This document shows, one piece after another, positions 50,201 to 61,500 of a stretch of 64,000 bases of DNA (the stretch's first letter is position 1; every line of letters starts with the position of its first letter). The DNA comes from Trebouxia sp. TZW2008 (lineage: Eukaryota > Chlorophyta > Trebouxiophyceae > Trebouxiales > Trebouxiaceae). The stretch spans positions 1 through 64,000 of the forward strand of contig BDIU01000280.1 in assembly GCA_002118135.1 (NCBI GenBank), written 5' to 3'. The translations under genes were made by a program, and so were the position numbers. The notes beneath the pieces are model-generated. The model was not told the origin of the DNA. It searched no databases and worked only from the letters and a program-made list of their open reading frames with translations.

Positions 50201-53200
50201 TGCATGCAAGGTATGATTAATTTGCACAGCAAGCTGTAGAAGGATGGACAGTACACCTGATCACAACACTAAGCTGTCATTGACTTTGATCTTTTACAGC
50301 TCAAGGTCAATGACATGGGTGCTGAAGACCAGGCCCACTGTGATGCACTGTACAGGTCGTTGTGGATTTTTCCAATGCCTTACACACACGGCATCATGAC
50401 TGCTGCAGGGATCAAGTCACACACTTGCAGGACTGTCAACAATGCATGAAAACCTTTTGAGATTGCAACATCAAAATGCCCTCAGCTGAATAGCTTCTGC
50501 CTGCTCTTCATGCAGGCTTTTTATAGATTTCAAAGCCAGCTGCAAAATGCAAGACAGTAGACCTGGTCACAACACTCACTTGTCTTTGACTTTGATCTTC
50601 TACAGCACAAGGGCAATGACATGGGTGCTGAAGACCAGGCCCACTGTGCTCTACAGGGTGTTGTGGATTTTGCCAATGTCTTACACACATGGCATCATGA
50701 CTCCTGTTGGGATCGGAATACTCACACACATGCAGTAGTGTCAACAATGCATGGCAATGTTTTGAGGTTGCAACAGACGTTTGTTGAAATATCTCAGCTG
50801 AATAGCTTTTGCCTTAGTCAGACGTAAAGTCTGAATAGATTGCACAGCAAGCTGCAGAAAGAAGAACAGTTATTCTGGTCTCAAGTACACAATGTCAGTA
50901 ACTTTGATCTTTCATGGCTCAAAGGCACTGACGTTGAGACCAAGCCTGGTCTTCTGAGCTTTGTAGCTTTGTTGTACACTCTTTCATTGCCTTGCATGTA
51001 GCATCCAAGCTTCCAGCAAAGCCAGTCACAAACACAGATGCAGCAGCGCACACTTCACATGGCAATGTCCTGAGACTGCACCAAGACAGCTGTCAGAGTG
51101 TCTGTCCAAAGCTGAATGCTTTTGCCTCATTCATCTGTCAGGTGACAATATGTCACACTGCAAGCTGCGGAGTTAAGGACGGTAGGCCTGGCCTGAACTA
51201 CCAAAAGTCATGGTTCCTTCATCTTTCAAAGCTGAAGGTCCAATGACATTGGTGTTGAGACCAAGCCTGCTGTCATGCATCTTGCAGCCTGTGGTGCTTT
51301 TTGCGAATGCTTTGCATGCGGCATCCTAGCTTCCAGCCAATCTAGTCACTTACACAGATGCAGCAGGCACACTTGAAATGGCCTTGTCTTGAGACTGCAA
51401 CCGGCAAGAGTCAGAGTGTCTGCCTTAAGCTGAGATGCTTTTACCTGACACACATGCAAGGTATTGATAGACCTCATAGCAAGCTGCAGATTACAGGACA
51501 GCAGACCTGGCCTCATGTGCCAGATATCGTTCACTCGCATCTTTCAAAGCTGCAGGGGATGACACTGGTGGTTGAGACTAAGCCTGCTGTCATGTATCTT
51601 ACAGCCTGTTGTGGAGCTTAGCCTTACATGTGGTGTCTTGACACCTGCTGGCTGAAAGCATTGTCTATCGTACACTGAGTACACTTGTTCTGAGCTTGGT
51701 AGCTTTGTTGTAATTTTTTTGATGCCTTGCATGTGGCGTACAAGCCTTCAGCAAATCCAGTCACCCACACAGATGCAGCAGCGCACACTTCACATGGCAA
51801 TGTCGTGAGACTGCAACAGACAAAAGTCTAAGTGTCTGCTCTGAGCTGAGACGCTTTTGCCTGATTCACATGTAAGGTTTTGACAGATTCCATGGCAAGC
51901 TGCAAGTAAAGGACAGCAGACCTGGCCTCAACTACCAGATGTCATTGACACGTCACCATTTCAAGCTGAAGGCCAACGATGCTGGTGGTCGAGACCAAGC
52001 CTGCTGTCATGCACCTGGCAGCCTGTAGTGCAATTTGCCAATGCTTTGCATGTGGCATCCTGGCTTCTAGCAGGTCGAGTCACTTACACAGGCGCAGCAG
52101 CGCATACTTTGCATGGCATTGTCTTAGACTGCAACAGCTTCCTGGTCAATATGTCCATAAACCAGTCTACCGTTGAAGGCTTCGTGCTCTACGCAAGGCT
52201 GATTGAAGGAAGTTTTGCCTGGGTTGAATGAACAGGCAGGCCAAATGTACAGGGTTCCTACCAGTTGTGCAACAATTCGACAAAATGCTCAGTTGGTGCA
52301 CAGCTTGTACCCCATCATGTGTGCTTTGGGCATGTCTGGCTGTCTAATGCTGGGCAGGATTTCCTGCAGCGTTGCGGGTGGTGCCGTGTTCCTGGTAGAG
52401 ATGCCATCTTTCAGGTTCCTCATCAACGTGTTCAGCAATGACATCACTTTTGTTTCTAGAGTGGACAAATGTGCCTCCATCCTCAGTCTTACATGTGGGC
52501 CATTGTTATATTGTTGTGCTGTATGTGTCTTGTGCATGTTGCAGATGTCTTTGGTGGAGATGCCTTCCTCAGCTTCAACATCAATGCATACGGCGGTGAA
52601 ACTTGTCAACTATTTTGTTCTGACGTCAGCCAAGTGTTGTGGCGCATATGTGTTGTGCATGATGCAGATGTCTTTGGTGCAACTGCCCTCTTTCAGCTTC
52701 AACATAAATGCATGTGGCGGTGACATCAATCTCTGCCAGGAGTCAAAATGTGCTCACCAGTGGCATCTGCTATTTGCGTTTCTGTACATGTTCTACATGT
52801 GCTGCAGATGTCGCTGGTGGAAATGCCATCGTTCAGCTTCAACATCAACGTGTACGGCGGTGACATCACCTTTCTGCCTGGAGTGGAGAAATGGATCAAC
52901 TGGTTCATTGAGACACGCGTCCTGCGGCCTTATGTTCTTCCTGAGCGCTTGACTGTGCCCGTTAAGTTCTTGTATGACCCAACTTTAGAGGTGAGGATGG
53001 GATGCATCATTCTGAGCTTTTGCCAATATCACTTGTGTGCGTGATATGAGATATGTACACCTGACGCGTTGCATTCCTCCTTTGGTGTCAAGGACAGCAT
53101 TATTCTTGGTTGCTAGTGAGGTTGGATGAACCCTGCTAGGTGCATACAGAAACATTGAATGCCGTGCAGAGAGCTGCTACAGATTGATCACAATGCACAT

Positions 53201-56200
53201 CAAACTTTGTGGGTTTTCCAAGTCCACCTCAGCAAGCTGCTGTTGAAGGAAAACACTTTTGACATATACAGAGGCCAACAGAAGTGATCAGAAGTCCTTT
53301 TGCATGCAGACTGACAAGGACTGGGCTGGAAGGCCAGCTGGCATGCTGTTTGTGCGTCTCATCGAAGCCAGCAACGTGCCGCGCATGGACTGGTTCAAGC
53401 TCATCAGAAGCGACCCCTTTGTTGTGTAAGCTCAAGCAAGCACTTGCAATGCACTTGATTGCAATTCACTGTGTACTGACTTGTTCTTTGTCAGGTCCGA
53501 TTCACAAAGACTGTTTTTGTGGTGCCATGTCTTGAGACTGCTGTCTGAGCATCTGGTAAAGGCCCGCCATGCATCCCATGTAGGTTCATCAAAACTCGTC
53601 AGAAGCAACTTGATTGTTGTGTAAGCCCCTTGCAGTGTCATCGATGCATTTGATGAATGCTGGTCATGCATCCTGTGTGCTTTGGTCCAAGCTGCAGATG
53701 TCAGGTCAGCTGCTGCAGCTATTGATGCACTCTTCAAGCATGCTGTGCTTGGTCGCAGATTGTACACGCGTCATGGGCGGAAGCTGAAGAGTCAAGTCAG
53801 GCACAACACCACCAGCCCTGTATGGGACGAGAGCTTCAGGTTCCTGGTGCATGTGCCTGGGCAGCAATACTTGAATGGCGAGCTCAAAGATTGGGACCGG
53901 CTGTCAGCTAGTGATGAGATCGGCAGGTGAACAACCACATTTGTTTCAGAATGTGAGCAAAGTTGCTTTGCACCACCTGCCAGCCAACCACAAAAATGGA
54001 TGGCTTGCACCAAGCCTTTGTGAAAAGTCAAAACGGTACTAAGCAAAGCAGTAACAGCACCAGCAGTCATGACCCTTTCCAGCATGAAGTATTCACCGGG
54101 AAATTTTCTGCATGCAGGTTCAAAGTGGCCATCTCTGACCTGGAGCCTGGCAAAGAGACAGACATGTGGGTTGAGCTAGAACCTTCCGACCACAAGAAGC
54201 ACATCCGGAACCACAGCGAGTTCCATGAAAATCTGGATCAGAAGAAGAAGCGTACCTATGAGCTCGCAGACTACCGCCAGAGACATAAAAAGAAGCGCAG
54301 GAACTCTGACCCACCTGTTGTGTCAGATTCTGCTAGCAATAGTAGGCGACCCAAGCAAGGGAGGGAAGCATCTCAAGAGGCAAATGCTCATCACAGCAGA
54401 GATGCCTTTAAGCCCATGCATGCTAGGCGCAGCAGATACACTGCTGATGGAAGTATGCTGTCAGGTAAGCGATCAGCCTGTTGATTGAGGAAAGGTAGCA
54501 ATGACAGATACACTGCTGAAGGGAGTCTGCAGTCTGGCATTGCATTCACTTCAGCTTGAGGGTGATTGCAATGGCAGAGATGCTTTCAAGCCGATGCACG
54601 CAAGGCGCAGCAGACACAATGCTCATGGAAGTATGCTGTCAGGCAAGCGTTTAAGCACATACATGCTAAGCGCAGCAAATGCTGTGCTGCTGAAAGTGCA
54701 GGTGTGCAATAAGCTTTTTGACGCATGCCTGCAATGACAGGGTGTTTTCAAGCCCATGCATACCAGAGATAGTTGCTCCACTGCTGATAGCAAGTACTCT
54801 CAGTTGTATGAAACACCAAATTCCAGACCCTGACCCATCACCACAATGTTTGCTCAATGCAGATGGGTCAAGAGACCACACAGTGGGCACAGTGCGTTGG
54901 GGCCGCATGAGTCCCCAGCCCGGCGAGCCCAGCTACGACTCAACCCGCCAATCACCCTATGACTCGCCCCATCAGTCTCCACATGACTCATACCATCAGT
55001 CACCCTATGAGTCACCCCATCAGTCACCCTATGACTCGCCTTCCCCCACCGGCTATGAGTCACCCCAGGAGTCATTCTCCCCAACAGGGGGAGTAACTCC
55101 TCGCAGACAGGGGGAGACCCATGGGGGTCCAGGGGGGCAGCAGGGGGGTCAGCGTGGGGGTCACCTTAGGCGGCAGAGTTTAGCTCAAGGGTGGGGTCAA
55201 GAAGGGGCAAGAAGGCTTGAGCAATTGGGCAGTCAACTTGGGATAGGGCCATGCAAAGTTCACCTGCAGGTATGTGCTGAAGATTCTGCTTGTTGACATA
55301 ACTGTTGCTGAACACAGCACTTGGTGGCATTGAGCGTCGTAGGAGAGACCTGAAGACCTGCACTCATTGACAGGGCTGCCCTGTGCATGCAACAAAGTGA
55401 TCATTTTGGGGCACAGGGCCATGCAAAGTGCATCTCAAGGTATGTGCTAAAGTTTCCGCTGGTTGAAAGGGAAACTTTGCTGAGTAAAAAGTTGCTTGTG
55501 GCCAGCAAGGTCAGTGCTCCAAACATCAAGTGGATATCAATGGTTTGCAAGGCCGTCCAATTGTTGCAGGCATAGCAAGTCATGAGAAGATTGTTGCTGA
55601 CAAAGTTTGTGTTATCTTGCAGTTGACATACCATACATTTGGCAGCGATGAGCTCAAAGCAGCCATAGAGGGTGCTAAACGCCCTGGGCAACGCTCCAGC
55701 CATCAAGTAGATCCCAATGATTCTGAAGCCATCAAGTTTCTGAAGGGTGGTGTCCTGTACGTCCATCTTGTGAAGGCAATCGATGTTGCTGATAAGCCCA
55801 AATACAAGGGTGGTTTCTTAGCCACAAGACTGTAAGTAGCCACTCAGCTTGTGCATTTGCAGCTATATTTTACCCTTACCTTTCTTTTGTGGGCACATGT
55901 CTTCAATTCTGTAAGCAAGGCTGGCAAGCATAAATACAAACACAAGAGCATGATTCCCAGATGCCACTTGTGTGCTGTCTGCACCTTTGCCATGCCATAT
56001 GTGGGGCAGCATTCATCAGTATAGCTGCTGCGTCTAGTAGTCATCTTGCTGCAGTTGCTTACAGGCACATACGTCGGTGCGGCAGGCAGCTGAAGGACGC
56101 AACACCAGTCAGCCATTTCTTGCAAGTTTTGCTCATGTGCAACTGGATCTACTGAAGATGGACAGGATCAGCACGTGACCTTTGCAGGATAGCTCAGGTG

Positions 56201-57651
56201 ATGGTGGGCATCCAATTCAAGCACAACAATGTGCAAGGAGCAAAAGCAAAATCAGACCAACTGTTGGGATGCTTGCTTCGCAAAACCCCATGGGGAGGCA
56301 GATGAAATACAGCAACATGGTGAAGGGGCATCAGCATATCAGATAAAGTACAGCAACATGGTGAAGGGGCAACGGCATAACCAAAACTTTGATAAGTTGT
56401 TTGCTTTGCAGGACCGCCAAGGTGATGGTGGGGATTAGATGAAGTTCGGCAATATGGTAGCTGGCTGACAACACAATCAGACCAATTCATAAGATGTATG
56501 CTTTGCAGGACTGCCAAGGTAATGGTAGGGAGTCAGATGAAGTACAGCAATATGGTGAAGGGACGACAGCATGACCAAACCTTTGACGAGACCCTGGAAT
56601 TCGTCTTGGCTGCAGGTCAGCTTTGCTGGTGCTTGAAACCAAAATTGCTGTCTGTCAAGGCTGCTGTCTTGGCTGTTGAACAATGTCTTGGCTGCAGCTC
56701 TGCCTGGCTACAACACATGGCATGCTAACAGTCCAGCAGCTTTCCGTACATCTGGGTCGGGTACACAGCTCCTGCCTACTGGTGGTGCTGTGTGCAGTAT
56801 GGCAGCAGTGCAAACTGACTGCATAACCAAATGCACAGCAACTTTCTTTTGTAGAGATGACAAAGTGGATAGCCACTGTCTGTCAGTGTTGGTGTTGTCT
56901 GAGCTGTGATTCAGTACTGCTGAACTATACTTCACGCTGACATCCTTACAACCCTCAAGTCATGATTGCAATAGCACACTGCATTGTCATGTACTGATGG
57001 TGCATGTTGCACTTGAAGAATTTTGTTGAACTGCAAGCGTGCTCACAGTCATTGCCATGTTCTGCAGATGAAGTTGACAGTGATCAAGCCAAGATCAACA
57101 TTGAGCTCTGGGACTACAAGTTCAGGAACCACTGTCTGGTATGCATCATGCTCCTGCAACATGGTGGCAACAACAGCACAGTGGCTGACTATCAGCTCTC
57201 ACTGAGAATCACGTCGTGCTGGCACATGTGCTGTTTTGCAGCTACAGCACTTGTGTCAGTTTGCTGCACTGCATAGCCTGCAGCACAAGGCGCAGCTGTC
57301 AGCATTGTTGACAAGACAGCGTGCTCAACAGCATTACTTGCAGTGCATGCCCTACCAGCAACTGTGCCTGTAGACAAAGCGCAGAGGCTTTTAATGAACG
57401 CTCAAGAACCTTTGTCTTCGTTGAAGGGTTCTTTACTATCGGTATGCATTCATACAGGTGCATCAGCATCTGGGTTGGTCACATCAGTCTGATGAGTGTC
57501 TTTGGTTGCTTACATGCAGGGCATGGTGGCTATCTCAATGGCAGAGATCATCCACAGGAAGACGCTGAAAGACACTTTTCAGCTTGATGCCGCAAAGCAT
57601 GGACAGTTGCAGCTGGAGCTGCGGTGGATGAGCATCCTGAATGGAGCGTAA
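44258..57651 (+). CDS. Extended synaptotagmin (membrane segment, SMP domain, two C2 domains)
   Basis: Exons after the first are 44436-44757, 44999-45110, 45498-45570, 45937-46071, 46538-46627, 52808-52990, 53310-53425, 53759-53926, 54118-54464, 54863-55269, 55623-55831, 56509-56615, 57068-57138 and 57520-57651. They give 823 residues in phase. A hydrophobic hairpin (LFQGALLFGILLAAAGWILW) is followed by the SMP lipid-transfer domain (WVNDVIG to RLTVPV), C2A, a basic and repeat-rich linker (SPYDSPHQSP) and C2B. Such proteins tether ER to plasma membrane and move lipids. C2A keeps acidic loop residues (RMDW, SDPF, KDWDRLSASDEIG), so calcium binding is possible. C2B lacks most of them. The intron after 46071 seems to use a GC donor (AAG|GCAAGC). 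Exon 1 is uncertain: ATG 44258 with donors at 44297 or 44312 both fit. Confidence 0.88.
46325..46385 (+). repeat. Echo of the donor end of synaptotagmin exon 5
   Basis: CCGTCCTGTTTAGATGTAAG followed by GTCAGCTCCTGCCCTGCAGC copies CCCTCTTCAGATGTAAGGCA with AGCTCCCTGCC at 46050-46085. The real exon uses a GC donor while this copy has GT. Confidence 0.8.
46675..47105 (+). repeat. Four echoes of the donor end of synaptotagmin exon 6
   Basis: The exon end (GTCTTTGATGAGACTCAGCT ... CAG|GTCAGC at 46628) recurs at about 46695-46735, 46790-46835, 46922-46965 and 47055-47100. Three of the four keep CAG|GTCAGC, and all are followed by a CATGACT-rich intron segment. The period is about 105-130 bp. Confidence 0.92.
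47240..52240 (+). repeat. Intronic array of about 305-bp tandem units
   Basis: A GCTCAAGGTCAATGAC-like phrase recurs near 47300, 47614, 47922, 48329, 48624, 48921, 49249, 50000, 50299, 50604, 50917, 51231, 51549 and 51964, with degenerate units between 49250 and 50000. Each unit also contains a GAGACCAAGCCTGCTGT-like phrase, a GCAGCTTGTTGTGGA-like phrase, a TTGCATGTGGCATC-like phrase and a CACAGCAAGCTGCA-like phrase. The typical period is 295-315 bp. The array fills most of the 6.2-kb intron between exons 6 and 7. Short open frames inside it are repeat products and do not match the flanking protein. Confidence 0.9.
48052..48142. mobile_element. Foldback insertion with perfect 26-bp inverted repeats
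   Basis: TATAGGGGTAAAGTCTTTTC... at 48052-48077 is exactly complementary to 48117-48142. The inner part repeats GGGGTAAAGTCT and GTACCCCGTACCCC. The 305-bp unit that contains it is about 100 bp too long (47922 to 48329), so the element inserted into the array after it formed. It has no coding capacity. Confidence 0.75.
52380..52750 (+). repeat. Three echoes of the acceptor end of synaptotagmin exon 7
   Basis: Before the real exon (MSLVEMPSFSFNINVYGGDI at 52808), three copies read VEMPSFRFLINVFSNDITF (about 52397), MSLVEMPSSASTSMH / FNINAYGGE (about 52547) and VQLPSFSFNINACGGDI (about 52675). The last two keep GCAGATGTCTTTGGTG, so an acceptor-like AG. The period is about 130-150 bp. Confidence 0.93.
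53575..53630 (+). repeat. Echo of the donor end of synaptotagmin exon 8
   Basis: CATCAAAACTCGTCAGAAGC ... TTGTTGT|GTAAGC repeats the exon 8 end (CAAGCTCATCAGAAGCGACC ... TTGTTGT|GTAAGC at 53426) about 195 bp downstream, donor included. Confidence 0.88.
54480..54815 (+). repeat. Four echoes of the donor end of synaptotagmin exon 10
   Basis: The exon end (GCATGCTAGGCGCAGCAGAT to ATGCTGTCAG|GTAAGC) recurs at about 54500, 54565-54655 (nearly full, now TCAG|GCAAGC), 54655-54700 and 54730-54805. Coding potential is lost step by step. Confidence 0.92.
55405..55475 (+). repeat. Echo of the donor end of synaptotagmin exon 11
   Basis: CAGGGCCATGCAAAGTGCAT followed by CTCAAGGTATGTGC repeats the exon 11 end at 55245-55285 with its GTATGTGCT intron start, about 170 bp downstream. 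Confidence 0.85.
56165..56490 (+). repeat. Echoes of the acceptor end of synaptotagmin exon 13
   Basis: Phrases of exon 13 (GTAATGGTAGGGAGTCAGAT, AAGTACAGCAATATGGTGAA) recur at about 56195, 56295-56320, 56346-56372 and 56410-56460. One copy keeps CTTTGCAGGACCGCCAAGGT, a full acceptor. Confidence 0.9.
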
Positions 57652-58505
57652 AAGCAGTGTATGCTGGGTCGCTGTGGTCTGGGCTTTCCCTCAAAGCTGC
57701 TTCACGGCAATTCATCGGCACCAAGCCATGGTGCATTGCAGCAACACAGTGCTGCAGTACAATTGTGACAATGCTCCAAAAGCAGGACAGCCGTGTCATG
57801 CAAGCTTGGGCAGTGATGAGTAGGCTCTCAAGTTTTGTGAAGCTTGCACCTTTGTGTCTGACCAAGGACTTCAGCTGCTCGTGTATGTTTCAGTGTGACA
57901 GACAGTTTATTTCACTCACTGAGTCTCTTTTTCTGTCAATCTCGGTCCCTTGCTGAAGTCTGTGTCTGTGATCTCGTTCAGTGTGTGCTGTACGCTGTTG
58001 CACAATGCATTGACAATGCAGAGCCTGACATGTTCAGCAATTTTACCTGCGTGCATGCCTTCTTCTGACTGAGTCAGACGCTTAGCTTGTGTACAATCTT
58101 GCCCTGTGTCTACCATGAGGCCCGTGTAGGCATTTTAGTGGTCCATGTAGCATGGCAGCTGAGTCAGGAATGTGCTGACTGATCTGTCATGCCACTGTGA
58201 CTGCAGTATTTGCAAGCTGATAATGCAATAGCAATTGTCCACCTTCTTACTTGCAAGCTGCACTGATGTCTGTCTTGCTCACGTTGCTTGCATACAATGT
58301 ATAAACCAGCAATGTATGTGTAGTACGTTTGACAAGTAACACGAGAATGCTTGTGACAATTGTCATGAAACTGGTAGGATAGTGGCAGGTGTCTTGCTGA
58401 CTTTGAGCCGCATGTTGGGCAGTGCAGTTGATAGCCTCGCTTTTCTCCGCTCCAGCTGCATGTCGAGCAACATACATGACAGCTTCGACTTGCCCTGCTG
58501 CCCAG
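57652..58505. other. Convergent spacer between synaptotagmin and U-box genes
   Basis: No gene seen. It must hold both 3' ends. Confidence 0.5.
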
Positions 58506-61500
58506 CTACAGACTGCATGCCTCAGAAATGAGGTTCTTGATGACCACATTAGGCGTTAGGAACAGATGCATCAGTGTGTGACCAGTGACCGGTGATGTGT
58601 TGCTGTGCTGCAGCCAAGCCTCAATGGCAGCCTGCTCATATGTGTGCCCATCTGCTGCAATTGTGGGCTTAACCATCAAAGCCTGCAGCATTCAGTGTGG
58701 TACTGCTCAGCAATCAACGCCAACGTCTACTGAGGACTCTCAAACACGTTTAACAGCGTAGACATTTCTTTTCTTTCTCAGCAGTTTGACTTTTGGCAGT
58801 TTGCAGCAGCAGATATTGATTTGGACCAACCATAATGCCACAGCTGCTCTTTGCAGTGATCAGGCTCTCCCAGTATCAACAGCTACCAACATGTTTAGAC
58901 AAAATGCATGCAGTGCAACCTTGCTGTATGCAAACAACTTACTGGCTCATGCAATCGGGCAAAATAGGCATTCCTGCATCCTTTGGCGTCACAAGGGGTT
59001 GAGTCGGAGGGTTGGATGACTCATCACAAACATACCTTTGTGAGAGGGCAGCAAAAGAATGTGTACTTGTTGTCAGCTTTGGCGCCTGCAAACTCTATCT
59101 GCTTGAGGGGCTCAGCCCGTGGTTCAGCAAGGCCAGACAATGACCTTTTGCGCTGCAATGCTCCCGCAAGGTGGTATGCTTTGGCCTCTGACTTCTGCTC
59201 AGGAGTGGGGCGGGTCAACTCTGGAGACACTTTTGCTGTGTCCATCAGTTTGACTGGTTCAGCCTGTGACTCAGCAATGTGAGGCGCTACCTCCTTGCTC
59301 TGCAAGGCTCCTGCAAGCTGACCTGATCTGGCTTCTGCCTTTTGCTCAGGAGTGAGAACGCTTAGCTCATGATCACTGCGTGCTGCACCAAGGCTGTCCT
59401 GCTTGCCTGCTCCAAGATCAGAGGCATGTAGCAAGGTTGTCTTGCTATGCTGAGAGCTATTGCTGCTGTTGACTGTATCAGCATCATGAGACTTTGCTGT
59501 ATTTGGGCTGTCTCGCTTGTCTGATTTAATCGCACATGCATGCGGCAAAGCTGTCTGACTCTGCTGAGGGATGTTGCTGCCATGTGGTTCAAGCGGAAAT
59601 GTTGTCTGAGGCTTCTCACACTTGCCGCTGCTGCTACTGCTATCTAGTTTTTGACTGTGCAGCAAGACAGTAGGCTCTTGTGTGACTTGCTGCTTTCTGG
59701 CCTTCTGTTTTGCTCTCTTGGTCTTCTTGGCAGTTGCTATTGCGGTTACCTGCTCCTCTTCCTGCAGCAGCTGGTCAGCAGCTGCCTGGGAAGATGCCTC
59801 AGTCCTCTGCTGCTGCTGCTGCTGCTGCTTCTGAGCGCTGACCTGTACAGCATCACTCACTCACTCACTCACTCACTCACTCACTCACTCACTCACTCAC
59901 TCACTCACTCACTCGCTCGCTCACCCACCCACCCACCCACCCACTCTGTCTTCCTTTCTTTCATACTTTCTTTCATTCTTTCTATAAATATTTGACATGC
60001 ACAGGGACTGTACTTTGTGCCGCTTGACATGCACAGGGAACTCTGATTGCTCTTGATGGATTTGCACTTTGCACACTTTATCCAACGTATCCATAGGTAG
60101 CACTGCAGCCCGGATACCGTGACTGAGTCCGAGTTTGTTGTCCTTACATTGACAACACCCTGACATGGGGTGTCCGCATAAAGTTCAGCTACTGTACATA
60201 CCTTTGGCAATAAGCAGGCCATGAATCTGGCTCGCATTGAAGTTGACATGAGCTTCGCCCCTGACAACTGCCCACACGCATGCATTTCCTTGTCAAGGTT
60301 TGGAAGAATGAATTGAGGCTTGAGGTACTCTTTTGTACTGTGGCACCATGACCGCTCTGGCAAAGCAGCAAATGCTGTTGACCACAAAGGATCTTGTTTG
60401 ATCTTCTCCACACCAATCAGTGTGTGCTCTGCAACCAGACACTAGATTGAGTTTTGGTTTCTGTTCAGTCCTTGGCAGGGCAGCTAGACATCTTGCTGAA
60501 CACTGCGTGCTAACGCATGCAAGTGCGCGCTTGGACAGCTTGTTGAGATGGTGTGCGGCAGCAGACTTCACAGCACGGCTAGGTGCATTGTGATGGGCAT
60601 GGCTTGAACTACTTATGACAGCAGAAGGTGTGCTCACATGGTGCACTGTGTTGGGCATGGCTCACACTGTTCATCACAACACCAGGGGTGCAAACAAGGA
60701 CAATGTTTCTGGCTAGGCGATTTACTTGACTGCAGTGCTATAGTTGTAGAAGGTAAGTTATCGATGTGTACAACAACATGCAGGATGCTGGTAAAAGGCT
60801 GCTGATCAAAAACAGCTGTACTGTAAACTGATCTCAAAGAAGCAGGGTATGAACATGCAAGATGCTGTCAGAGTGAAAGATCAGGTCAGAACTGACCGCC
60901 TAGGCAACACAAAACTACCATAAGTGCTTTTGAAGTATGCTTTTCAGTTGTATTAGCGTGATGTTGTCTGTACATGTCACAACATCATCTCCAGAAGAAG
61001 AAAGGAGCCTGTGGGTATGTACCAAAAGATGCCCTAATCTTTGCCAGACAGCGCTCCATGATAGGCAGATCAAATCCAACTGGGGCAAGCACCATTGCCC
61101 CTTCTATATCCTGGGTTGCATTTTTGTGATACATCCTACAAAACATATCTGTAATCTGCTTGTACAAGGCAGCTGCAGCGGGGCTGCTCTGCATTCCATC
61201 TGCCACAGCACGAGAGTGGTTGTAGGTTCTCTGCTGGCGGTATAGTCTGTTGAGCAATGCCATCAGGGCTTTCAGCATTGTGTTAGCTGCAGCTGCAGGT
61301 GGTGACACTTCAGGGGCACCCTCTGGACGCCACAACGCATAAGACACTGCAGCGCATGGCATCAGTGCTTTGCAGTCAGCAATGTACCAAAACAGCCTGA
61401 GCACCAGACCCATCAAGCACGTCTGCATGGTGTGAACAGCAGCTGCAGGTGCTACTGTTTTCCAGGCTGACCCTCTAGGCGTCACAAGGTATAGGACACT

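Noticed and set aside
52203..52952. 249-codon open frame before synaptotagmin exon 7
   Set aside because: It runs through acceptor echoes and out of the real frame. The family-matching frame starts at 52808 in a different phase.
60985..61022. Extension of the U-box gene exon past 61023 (GTYPQAPFFF)
   Set aside because: A GT donor at 61022 joins in phase to the next exon. The extension is intron read-through.
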